Of a DNA stretch of 15,344 bases, positions 5,755-12,207 are shown piece after piece. The position numbers and the translations under genes were made by a program. The stretch lies in assembly GCA_003522105.1 (NCBI GenBank), contig DPGF01000015.1, positions 495 through 15,838 on the forward strand. The letters are read 5' to 3'. The notes below the pieces were generated by a model that ran no database searches, was not told the origin of the DNA, and was given only the letters and a program-made list of their open reading frames with translations. Origin of the DNA: Oscillibacter sp. (GTDB taxonomy: Bacteria > Bacillota > Clostridia > Oscillospirales > Oscillospiraceae). Positions within the stretch are counted from its first letter, which is position 1, and each line of letters begins with the position of its first letter.

Positions 5755-6645
5755 ATGACACTGGGAGAGAACATCGTGCGCCTGCGCACACAGAGAAATT
5801 GGTCGCAGGGTGACCTTGCCGACGCATTGGATATTTCGCGCCAGAGCGTTTCCAAATGGGAGACGGACGCATCCGTGCCCGAGCTTGAAAAGCTTCTAAA
5901 GCTCTCTGAGCTCTTCGGCGTGACGCTCGATGCGCTCGTGCGCGGCGAGGACGCGCCGCAGAGCGAGCCTGCCGCGGCGGAAGTGCAGAACGATCCTTCG
6001 TCCTTTGCGCCGCAGGCTGTGCCCGCGCGGGATAAGAGCCGCAGCATCATCGGCACGGTTCTGCTGTGTACCGGCGCGGTCATCGTGCTTTTGTTCCTGC
6101 TGCTGTTTGGCAGTATTTTCTCGGGGCTTCTTTTCGGCGCGCCGTTTTTCATCTGCGGCGTTATCTGCCTTACGGCGAAGAGCCGTGTCGGTCTCTGGTG
6201 CGGTTGGGCGGTCTATGCCTGCGTTGACCTCTACCTCCGCTTCGCGACCGGCCTTTCATGGACGACCATCTTCATGACGCGCCTCTGGACGCCGGAGATG
6301 AACTATGCGCGCCTTGCGATCTCGTGGGTGCAGTTCGCCGCCATGATCCTGATGATCGTTTGGACGGTGTGCTCCTACCGCGCGCTCAAGCTGAGTGCCA
6401 CGAAAAAAGAAATCACATGGCTCGCTGCCGGCTGGTTTGCCGCGCTTGTCGCGCTGCCGCTTCTGATGAGCTACGGCGTCATGCCGCTGCTGCTCGACGA
6501 TCTCGGCAATTACAGCAACATTTCGCCGTACTTCCTTCTGAATGTCGTCTACAGCTACGCGCGCCTTGCGCTCATCAATGTTCTTCTGGTGCGTTCACTC
6601 GCCGTATGGCGCATGAAGCGGGAAGAGAAGAAAAGAGAAACGTGA
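5755..6645 (+). CDS. XRE-family HTH regulator with polytopic membrane domain
   Basis: A 296-aa protein. Residues 4-60 form a Cro/C1-type helix-turn-helix (GENIVRLRTQRNWSQGDLAD, then ISRQSVSKWETDASVPELEKL), nearly ideal for the family. A flexible Pro/Ala/Glu-rich linker (65-95) leads to about six hydrophobic segments near 98-120, 122-140, 146-165, 185-207, 220-242 and 258-284, ending in a basic tail (RMKREEKKRET). This is a one-component, membrane-anchored transcription factor: the HTH is cytoplasmic and the membrane part probably senses a ligand, membrane stress or a partner protein. AAAGGAG precedes the start. There is no partner transporter next door, so the target and signal are unknown. 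A repeated TTGCTAAG lies upstream at 5667-5674 and 5711-5718 and could be its operator. Confidence 0.9.
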   Translation: MTLGENIVRLRTQRNWSQGDLADALDISRQSVSKWETDASVPELEKLLKLSELFGVTLDALVRGEDAPQSEPAAAEVQNDPSSFAPQAVPARDKSRSIIGTVLLCTGAVIVLLFLLLFGSIFSGLLFGAPFFICGVICLTAKSRVGLWCGWAVYACVDLYLRFATGLSWTTIFMTRLWTPEMNYARLAISWVQFAAMILMIVWTVCSYRALKLSATKKEITWLAAGWFAALVALPLLMSYGVMPLLLDDLGNYSNISPYFLLNVVYSYARLALINVLLVRSLAVWRMKREEKKRET

Positions 6646-6656
6646 ATCGAAATGAG

Positions 6657-6687
6657 AAAAAGCGGACCGCACTGCGGTCCGCTTTTT
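6657..6687. terminator. Bidirectional terminator between convergent genes
   Basis: AGCGGACCGC (6661-6670) pairs perfectly with GCGGTCCGCT (6674-6683) around the loop ACT, flanked by A5 on the left and T6 on the right. It serves the XRE gene (plus) and the class Ic aminotransferase (minus, stop at 6703). Confidence 0.9.
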
Positions 6688-6702
6688 TGATGCAAATATG
6701 CC

Positions 6703-7974
6703 TTACTTCTTGCTCTTTTCCAGCGCGGCAAGCTTGAGGCAGCAGCAGAAGACCGCCATCGCCTGCTCGAGCTCTTCGACCGGGGGCAACGACGGGGCGA
6801 CGCGGATGTTGCTGTCAAGAGGGTCGTGTCCATACGGATAGGTCGAGCCCGCGCTCGTCATCACGACGCCCGCATCCTTGGCGAGCGCCAGCGTACGCTT
6901 GGCAAGGCCGGGGGCCGTGTTCACGGAGACAAAGTAGCCGCCCTTGGGCGTGTGCCAGCTCGCAATGCCGAGCGGCTTGATCTCACGCTCGAGCGTTTCG
7001 ACGACCATGTCGAACTTCGGCTTTAAGATCTTGGCGTGCTCCTTCATTAGCGCGAGCGTGTGCTCCTTGTTTTGCAGGAACTTCACGTGGCGCAGCTGGT
7101 TCATCTTGTCGAAGCTGATGGCCTGAATGCCGATGAGCTTGGTCATGTACTCCATGTTGGCTTCGCTGCACGCAAAGCACGCAATGCCCGCGCCGGGGAG
7201 CGTCACCTTGCTCGTGGAAGCGAACTCGAAGACCATGTCGGCGTTGCCGTACTTCTCGCACTCGCTCAGAATATCCTTGAACGGGACGAACTCGCCGTCG
7301 AACTCGTGGATGCAGTAGGCGTTGTCCCACATGAGCAGGAAGTCGGGCGCGGCAGGCTTCATCTTTGCGATGCGCTCGATGGTCTCGTCGGAGTAGATGA
7401 TGCCGTCGGGGTTCGAGTACTTCGGCACGTTCCACATGCCCTTGACGCTCGGGTCCTTGATGAGGTTTTCGACAATGTCCATGTCGGGGCCGTTTTCGGT
7501 CATCGGGATGGTGATGAGCTCAAAGCCGAAGCTCTCGGTCACCTTGAAGTGGCGGTCATAGCCCGGGGCGGGGCAGAGCCACTTGATGCTCTCTTCTTTG
7601 CACCAGGGCTTTTCGCTGTGCAAAAGGCCGTGGGTGTAGGCCTTGGAAACGGTGTCGTACATGAGCTGAAGGCTTGCGTTGCCGCCCACGAAGACCTGCG
7701 AGTCCTTGCAGCCGAGAAGTTCCGCAAAGAGCGCGCGTGCGCTTGCAAGGCCCTTGAGCTCGCCGTAGTTGCGCGCGTCCACGCCGCCGTCGATGCAGTC
7801 GGCAGGATCGCTCAGCACCGTCAGCAGACTGTTGGAGAGCTCAAGCTGCTTTTTGCCCGGCTTGCCGCGCGCCATATTGAGCTTGAGCCCCTTGGCCTTC
7901 CAGCTCTCATATTCGGCGGACACCTTGTCGTATTCCTGCTGCCATGCAGCGGCGGAAAGATCCATGTAACCCAT
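6703..7974 (-). CDS. Class Ic aspartate-type aminotransferase (PF12897 family)
   Basis: A 423-aa PLP enzyme of the less common aminotransferase subgroup sometimes annotated as MocR-like or alanine-glyoxylate aminotransferase. Members of this group have been shown to be aspartate aminotransferases. Visible landmarks are NMARGKPGKKQLELS (33-47), VDARNYGELKG (65-75), FVGGNASLQLMYD (95-107), the PKYSNPDG motif (184-191) in place of NPGNPTG, Asp217 in WDNAY, the Schiff-base Lys256 in STSKVTLPGAG, and Arg391 in NIRVAPS. AAAGGAG lies 8 nt before ATG 7974, which fixes the start over the internal Met4. The promoter is at 8020-8048. It has no N-terminal HTH, so it is an enzyme and not a MocR regulator. 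It is monocistronic and probably links aspartate/glutamate metabolism. Confidence 0.9.
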   Translation of the reverse strand: MGYMDLSAAAWQQEYDKVSAEYESWKAKGLKLNMARGKPGKKQLELSNSLLTVLSDPADCIDGGVDARNYGELKGLASARALFAELLGCKDSQVFVGGNASLQLMYDTVSKAYTHGLLHSEKPWCKEESIKWLCPAPGYDRHFKVTESFGFELITIPMTENGPDMDIVENLIKDPSVKGMWNVPKYSNPDGIIYSDETIERIAKMKPAAPDFLLMWDNAYCIHEFDGEFVPFKDILSECEKYGNADMVFEFASTSKVTLPGAGIACFACSEANMEYMTKLIGIQAISFDKMNQLRHVKFLQNKEHTLALMKEHAKILKPKFDMVVETLEREIKPLGIASWHTPKGGYFVSVNTAPGLAKRTLALAKDAGVVMTSAGSTYPYGHDPLDSNIRVAPSLPPVEELEQAMAVFCCCLKLAALEKSKK

Positions 7975-7991
7975 CGTATCTTCTCCTTTGC

Positions 7992-8022
7992 AATTGATTA
8001 CGCAATATTAAGTGAATCAATT
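7992..8022. promoter_or_regulatory. Inverted repeat overlapping the -10 box (candidate operator)
   Basis: AATTGATT (7992-7999) and AATCAATT (8015-8022) are perfect 8-bp inverted arms, 15 bp apart. The right arm overlaps the -10 box of the aminotransferase promoter and the left arm abuts its ribosome binding site. This suits a repressor-binding site or an mRNA leader hairpin, but no experiment or known consensus supports it. Confidence 0.4.
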
Positions 8023-8048
8023 ATAGCACAGCGCGAAAACGGAAGCAA
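8020..8048 (-). promoter_or_regulatory. Promoter of the class Ic aminotransferase
   Basis: On the minus strand TTGCTT (8048-8043) and a perfect TATAAT (8025-8020) are 17 bp apart, about 45 nt upstream of ATG 7974. Confidence 0.8.
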
Positions 8049-8151
8049 GCGCCCGTGCATGAAAATCATTTGTACTTCTGTGAGGGAACGCTTGCCCCTC
8101 ATCGTTTCTGCGGCCGCGTTCTGCCGGAATCGCGGCGGTCTGTGTCGTTTC

Positions 8152-8385
8152 TCATTTTGGGCACTGGCGGCCTGTGTGGTCGATGGTGTAGTCGCCGCTG
8201 AGCAGGATCTTCGAGATCGGCACAATGTCGTACCCTTCGGAGAGCAAATAGTTGAGAATGTCGGGCAGTGCCTCGGGCGTGTGCTCGCCTGCGTTGTGGA
8301 AGAGGACGATCGACCCGCTCTGTACCTTGCCCGTCACGCGTTTGGTGATCTCGGCGGCGGAAATGCCCTTCCAGTCGAGCGAATC
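8152..8385 (-). pseudogene. 3' fragment of a polysaccharide deacetylase (PdaA-like)
   Basis: The last ~78 codons of a NodB-type polysaccharide deacetylase are present. They include DSLDWKGISAAEIT, the conserved GSIVLFHNAGEHTPEALPDI (the fifth NodB motif region with its His), and the ending GYDIVPISKIL...YTIDHTGRQ that is characteristic of sporulation and cell-wall deacetylases of Clostridia. Upstream of the GAT codon at 8383-8385 the homology stops: the expected WSVDSLDW becomes DGDSLDW and then reads into unrelated plus-strand coding sequence. The catalytic Asp-His-His metal site lies in the missing N-terminal part, so the fragment is inactive by itself. No 5' part is found elsewhere in the window. 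It is either a deletion remnant or one half of a gene split by an element. Confidence 0.8.
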
Positions 8386-8465
8386 CCCGTCGGCAGCAGT
8401 TGGAACGCATTGCGAATAACCGCCTGCCGGAGCTCATACGCTTGGGTAGGAGGACGACAATATGA
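8386..8465 (+). pseudogene. Truncated 3' end of an ORF upstream of the large recombinase
   Basis: A frame ending at TGA 8463-8465 reads QQLERIANNRLPELIRLG and then RRTTI. It is open leftward into the deacetylase antisense, but only the part right of about 8386 looks like a real protein. Its TGA overlaps the ATG of the next ORF (ATGA), the usual sign of a co-translated operon. I take it as the tail of a gene that once preceded the recombinase and was cut at the junction. The family is not recognised. Confidence 0.4.
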
Positions 8466-8572
8466 TCATCACGAATACATTTACGACTACCGACCCCGCC
8501 GCTCGGGCCGCGCGTCAGGCGGCGATCTGCCGCCGCTGCATTCTGCTGCTGACTTCCCGCACGCAGGGGTAG
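8462..8572 (+). CDS. 36-aa ORF coupled to the large serine recombinase
   Basis: A 36-codon ORF begins MIITNTFTTTDPAARAARQ, contains a CRRC motif and ends LLLTSRTQG. A perfect AGGAGG (8448-8453) lies 8 nt upstream, its ATG overlaps the previous stop, and its stop is 4 nt before the recombinase ATG at 8577. This packing strongly suggests it is translated, unlike a chance short frame. The function is unknown. Position suggests an accessory factor (for example a recombination directionality factor) or a leader that couples translation into the recombinase. It is too short for most gene finders. Confidence 0.6.
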   Translation: MIITNTFTTTDPAARAARQAAICRRCILLLTSRTQG

Positions 8573-8576
8573 AAAG

Positions 8577-10016
8577 ATGGACGCCATCTACGCCCGACAG
8601 TCTGTCGACAAGAAGGGCAGCCTTTCGATCGAGGGGCAGATCGAACTGTGCCGTAAGTTCACTGCGGGAGAGCTCCGCATCTTTTCAGACCGGGGCTTTT
8701 CCGGCAAGAATATGCGGCGCCCTGCCTTCGGCGAACTGATGGAAGCCGTAGAAGCGGGGGAGATCGAGCGGATCGTCGTCTACCGCCTGGATCGATTCAG
8801 CCGCTCCCTTGCGGATTTCAGCCGGATCTGGGAAGTGCTGCAAAAAAACGGCGTTGCGTTTCTCTCTGTCAGCGAGCAGTTCGACACGTCGTCGCCGGTG
8901 GGACGCGCCATGCTGAGCATCGTCATGACGTTTGCGCAGCTTGAACGCGAAACGACCGCCGAGCGCGTGCGCGATAACTACCATCACCGCGCCTCCCTCG
9001 GCGCATGGCCGGGCGGCCCTGCGCCATACGGGTATGCGCTCTCGAAGGCGGAGATGGACGGGCGCAGCGTTTCCTCCCTGATCCCCGATGAACACGCGAA
9101 GACCGTCTGCCGGATCTTTGAGGAATATGCAAAGCCTGAGACCTCGCTGCGCGGCCTTGCAAAAGACCTGACTGCCCGGGGGATCCACGGCCCGAAGCGC
9201 GAGGCATGGGACAATGTGACGCTCTCGCGCATCTTGCGCAATCCTGTTTATGTGCAGGCAGATGAGGCAGTTTATTGCTATTATCTGGCGCAGGGCGTGC
9301 AGAGCCGCCAAAAGAGCGAGGATTATGACGGTGAGCATGGCTGCGTGCTGATCGGAAAGCGCAGCCGCAGCGGCAGCGCGCAGAAAGAAGAAAAGCTGCT
9401 GTACCTCTCCGTGCACGAGGGGATCGTCTCCGCCGCGCTCTGGCTGCGCGTGCAGGAGAAGCTCTCTTTCGCGGCGCAGCTTCCCCGCGCCAACGCCGGA
9501 AAATACTCATGGCTGACCGGACTTCTCAAGTGCGCCAAGTGCGGCTACGCCGTCAAGATCAATTCCATCAAGACGGAACGGCGCTGCAAATTGCTCTGCT
9601 CCGGACGCTCCAACCTCGGCGGCTGCGATGCATCGATCGATGTCGATCTGCGGGAGCTGGAGGCGCATATTGCGGGGGAGATCCAACGCAGCTTTGATGC
9701 CTGTCCGATGGAGCTGCTTCCGGCAGGAAAAGACCGCGCGCAGGCCGGGGCGATCCTGGAGATCGAGCGAAAGATCGACCGGCTGGTGGCTGCACTCGCC
9801 GAAAGCAGCGCGGTCGCCGTTCCTTATATCTCCCAGAGGATCGACGCGCTGCACGCCGAGCGCGAGCAGCTTTTGCATGCGCCGACCCGTTCTGCACCGC
9901 TGCGGCGGTTTGATTTTCAACGCGCGTCCTTTGACGAAAAAAAGCTCATTGCCGCCGAATTTGTCGAGCGGATCATGCTCGACGGCGAAAGGGTACATAT
10001 CATTTGGAAAGCCTGA
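8577..10016 (+). CDS. Large serine recombinase
   Basis: A complete 479-aa large serine recombinase. The catalytic domain (1-135) has the nucleophile Ser9 in YARQS, the arginine cluster VVYRLDRFSRS (68-77) and the E-helix AQLERETTAERVRDNY. A Recombinase domain (about 140-300) follows, with PGGPAPYGY and the NPVY motif. The zinc ribbon uses Cys319 and Cys322 (LKCAKCGY) paired with Cys341 and Cys350. A coiled-coil region (about 388-435) precedes a short C-terminal tail. These enzymes insert and excise elements at short att sites and also drive developmental excisions such as the sigK skin element. AGGGG lies about 8 nt before the start. The gene is GC-rich like the chromosome, so it is long resident or from a similar host. 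It looks intact and possibly active. Confidence 0.93.
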   Translation: MDAIYARQSVDKKGSLSIEGQIELCRKFTAGELRIFSDRGFSGKNMRRPAFGELMEAVEAGEIERIVVYRLDRFSRSLADFSRIWEVLQKNGVAFLSVSEQFDTSSPVGRAMLSIVMTFAQLERETTAERVRDNYHHRASLGAWPGGPAPYGYALSKAEMDGRSVSSLIPDEHAKTVCRIFEEYAKPETSLRGLAKDLTARGIHGPKREAWDNVTLSRILRNPVYVQADEAVYCYYLAQGVQSRQKSEDYDGEHGCVLIGKRSRSGSAQKEEKLLYLSVHEGIVSAALWLRVQEKLSFAAQLPRANAGKYSWLTGLLKCAKCGYAVKINSIKTERRCKLLCSGRSNLGGCDASIDVDLRELEAHIAGEIQRSFDACPMELLPAGKDRAQAGAILEIERKIDRLVAALAESSAVAVPYISQRIDALHAEREQLLHAPTRSAPLRRFDFQRASFDEKKLIAAEFVERIMLDGERVHIIWKA

Positions 10017-10040
10017 TGCGTGCGCACGCATCAGGCTTTC
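10007..10040. terminator. Perfect 17-bp-arm palindrome over the recombinase stop codon
   Basis: GAAAGCCTGATGCGTGC (10007-10023) is followed directly by its exact reverse complement (10024-10040). The stop codon TGA 10014-10016 lies in the left arm. It can fold as a terminator hairpin for the recombinase (plus) and for the S51 lipoprotein gene ending at 10060 (minus), though the T-tracts are short. A recombinase-binding or att-related palindrome is an alternative reading. Confidence 0.7.
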
Positions 10041-10059
10041 TGCCTAAAGGTACGGAAGA

Positions 10060-12138
10060 TCAGGAGATGCTCAGCAGCAGGCCGGATACAGCGCACTGCG
10101 GCAGGTCGGACAGGGCGGAGGCTGCATAGTTCTTCTCGCTCGAGACAACGGAGAAGTCATCGGACTTTTCCACGCGCAGCGTGAATTCCTCTCCGTCTGC
10201 CGCGACGGGATATTGTATGCTCTTTTCGCCGCTGAGGGCAAAGGTGAGCAGGGCGCGGGTCTGCGCGCTGCCGGAGGCGAGGAAGTCCTCCGGCTGCTCG
10301 GGTGCGGCGGACTCTGCGGGGGATGCCTTTGCGGAGGAAGCGATGAGCGTGCCGCTTGTAAAGTCGAACTGATCGCCCGCGCTCAGCACGAAAACGCGCA
10401 GATCGCTGACGCTGAAATGCGAATCGTCGTTTCCGTAAACGGCGCTGCGATTGTCAAGCACAGTGACCGTACCCGCTCCATAGACCGTGCCGACGCCGCC
10501 GGTGACGGCGATGCCGGTCGCCTCGTCCAGCCCGACGGCGTATGCCGCGCCGCCGGAGCGCTGCATGGTGCAAAGGCGGGCGAGCCTTCCCCGTGCGCCA
10601 AAGTGGGAGTCAAAGGTGAGCGCGGCGCCGCAGGCGGCTGCGTCGCAGGGGAGACCGCCGTAGAGCGCGCCCTCTTCGCCGCACACAACGCCGGCGGCGG
10701 TCAGCACGGCTTCGGTGGGCTTTGCGTGCGTCAGCGCTGCATGGGAGTCGGCGTCCTGGAAGCAGACCGAGCCGAGCATGTGCGCGCCCGCGCTCGTTCC
10801 GGCAAGGAAGCCGCCGCGCGCGAAAAGATCCTGCACGGCCTGCCCGACGGCATTCCAATCGCCATCGGCATTTTGCAGGGCGTAGATGCCAAGACTCTGG
10901 TTGCCGCCGGTGAAGTATACGCCGTGGCAGCTGGAAACGAGAGAGGCAAAATAGGCGTCGCTGCCGATGGTATCCCGGTTCTCCGCGGTGAGCGGAATGT
11001 AGACCGCTTCAAAGCCTGCGTCCGCAAAGCGGTGTTCAAAGCTGCGCACAGAGGGGGTATCCTGATAGAAGTACGACCACAGCTCGCGTTCGCTGCCGCT
11101 GGAGGCGCCGATGACGGCGACGCGCGGCGTATCGGGGAAGCCGCGGAAGATCGCCTGCGAGGTGGAGATGATGGAGCTGCGGTCGCCGCCGATCGAGGCC
11201 GCGCCGCCGTTGGGGAAGAGAATGCCGCTGCCGCTGCCGATCGTCCCGCTGGAGGCGGGAAGCGCCTCGGGCGTAACGAAGCGCTCAGCACAGTAGGATA
11301 CGCCCATGAGCGTTTCGGCCGACGCGCTGGCAACATAGACATAGTAACAGCGCGCGGGATCTACGGCATTTCCGTCAAGATCCTTCTGTTCGGAAAGATC
11401 CAGTAAAAACTCGGTGCTGCCTGCGTTGTCGAAGCGCAGCGCGCAGCCGCTGCCGCTCAGCGCGTCGAGCGCGGCACGGTCTGCGCCGGAGAGCTGCTCC
11501 TTTACGGCGGCATAGCCGTTTGCGGAGAGGAAAACGTAGTTCGTTTCGATCTCGCCTTCGGTATCGCTTGCAAAAGTGCCGGTCAGGACGCTGCCCTCGC
11601 GCGTGAAGCGCAGCTTTCCGGCGCTCGGCGCGATGTAAGCGGTCTGCGCCGCCTTTTCGAGGCTCAAAAGACCATCGGCGCCGAAAACGGCGGCGTAGAA
11701 ATAGTGCGTGCCGGGCTCTGTAAAGTCATCGCCGGTGATAAGATCCTTCTGGGCGGTGTTGAGCGTGTTGCCAACGCCGTCGCAATAGCTGAGATCGGTC
11801 ATCACATAGGCGCGGTTGGCAGGCTTGTCGAGCGTGAGGATCTCTTCGCGGGTGAGCGAAGAGAGGTATTCCCATACCTCGTCGAATTCCCGCACGCTGT
11901 AAAAAACGAGAAAACCCTCGGCTCCGTCGAGCGTTTCCGGCGGGAAAAAGGCGACCTTGTAGCCGGAGCTTTCATCGCCCTTGCCGACCATGCGCAGCTT
12001 TGTGAGCGTGTACTCATTGAACTGCGGGTTGACCCAGGCATCGCCCTGCTTTTCGGGAGCGGCGGGTTCCTTGCTCCCGCAGGCGCACAGCATCAGCAGC
12101 AGGAGCGCGGCGGTCAGAACGGATAGGCATTTTTTCAT
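10060..12138 (-). CDS. Surface lipoprotein with duplicated novel module and cyanophycinase-like S51 domain
   Basis: A 692-aa lipoprotein, counted from ATG 12138 (the in-frame TTG at 12141 is less likely; AAAGGAG lies 9 nt before the ATG). The signal peptide runs KKCLSVLTAALLLLMLCAC with lipidated Cys20, so the mature protein sits outside the cell. Residues about 60-172 and 180-290 look like two diverged copies of one module, each ending in a hydrophobic strand pair (HYFYAAVFGADGLLSLE and YYVYVASASAETLMGVS). A Gly/Ser-rich linker (297-320) leads to the peptidase S51 domain (about 335-590) with YFTGGNQ (408-414), the nucleophile Ser449 in AGTSAGAH, His512 in FDSHFGARGRLARL, and GLDEATGIAV. A C-terminal extension (about 600-692) has no recognised family. 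S51 covers cyanophycinase and dipeptidase E, and the motifs fit cyanophycinase better. Predicted substrate: extracellular aspartyl or beta-aspartyl peptides. Confidence 0.85.
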   Translation of the reverse strand: MKKCLSVLTAALLLLMLCACGSKEPAAPEKQGDAWVNPQFNEYTLTKLRMVGKGDESSGYKVAFFPPETLDGAEGFLVFYSVREFDEVWEYLSSLTREEILTLDKPANRAYVMTDLSYCDGVGNTLNTAQKDLITGDDFTEPGTHYFYAAVFGADGLLSLEKAAQTAYIAPSAGKLRFTREGSVLTGTFASDTEGEIETNYVFLSANGYAAVKEQLSGADRAALDALSGSGCALRFDNAGSTEFLLDLSEQKDLDGNAVDPARCYYVYVASASAETLMGVSYCAERFVTPEALPASSGTIGSGSGILFPNGGAASIGGDRSSIISTSQAIFRGFPDTPRVAVIGASSGSERELWSYFYQDTPSVRSFEHRFADAGFEAVYIPLTAENRDTIGSDAYFASLVSSCHGVYFTGGNQSLGIYALQNADGDWNAVGQAVQDLFARGGFLAGTSAGAHMLGSVCFQDADSHAALTHAKPTEAVLTAAGVVCGEEGALYGGLPCDAAACGAALTFDSHFGARGRLARLCTMQRSGGAAYAVGLDEATGIAVTGGVGTVYGAGTVTVLDNRSAVYGNDDSHFSVSDLRVFVLSAGDQFDFTSGTLIASSAKASPAESAAPEQPEDFLASGSAQTRALLTFALSGEKSIQYPVAADGEEFTLRVEKSDDFSVVSSEKNYAASALSDLPQCAVSGLLLSIS

Positions 12139-12155
12139 CAAAAGTCACTCCTTTG

Positions 12156-12187
12156 AAAAAACGGGCGGGGCAGCATGCCCAGCCCGC
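12156..12187 (-). terminator. Intergenic terminator inside the S51 gene cluster
   Basis: CGGGCGGGGCA (12162-12172) faces TGCCCAGCCCG (12176-12186) with one mismatch. On the minus strand the hairpin is followed by T6. It lies between the 280-aa lipoprotein gene and the S51 lipoprotein gene, only 18 bp before the start of the latter, so it may lower its expression relative to the genes upstream. Confidence 0.6.
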
Positions 12188-12207
12188 GGCTTGTCGGGAA
12201 AATGGAT

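Noticed and set aside
6703..7974. Reading this aminotransferase as a MocR-type transcription regulator
   Set aside because: There is no N-terminal GntR HTH, and the protein starts directly with the aminotransferase region and keeps the catalytic lysine.
7060..8739. Long plus-strand open frame of 559 codons antisense to the class Ic aminotransferase
   Set aside because: It is the antisense shadow of a GC-rich gene and extends across the deacetylase fragment into the recombinase. It has no ribosome binding site and its Ala/Val/His/Glu-heavy translation is typical of shadow frames.
10213..11406. Plus-strand 397-codon frame opposite the S51 lipoprotein
   Set aside because: Gly/Ala/Arg-rich shadow of a GC-rich gene. 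The minus strand shows a signal peptide and S51 catalytic motifs, whereas this frame shows no motif.
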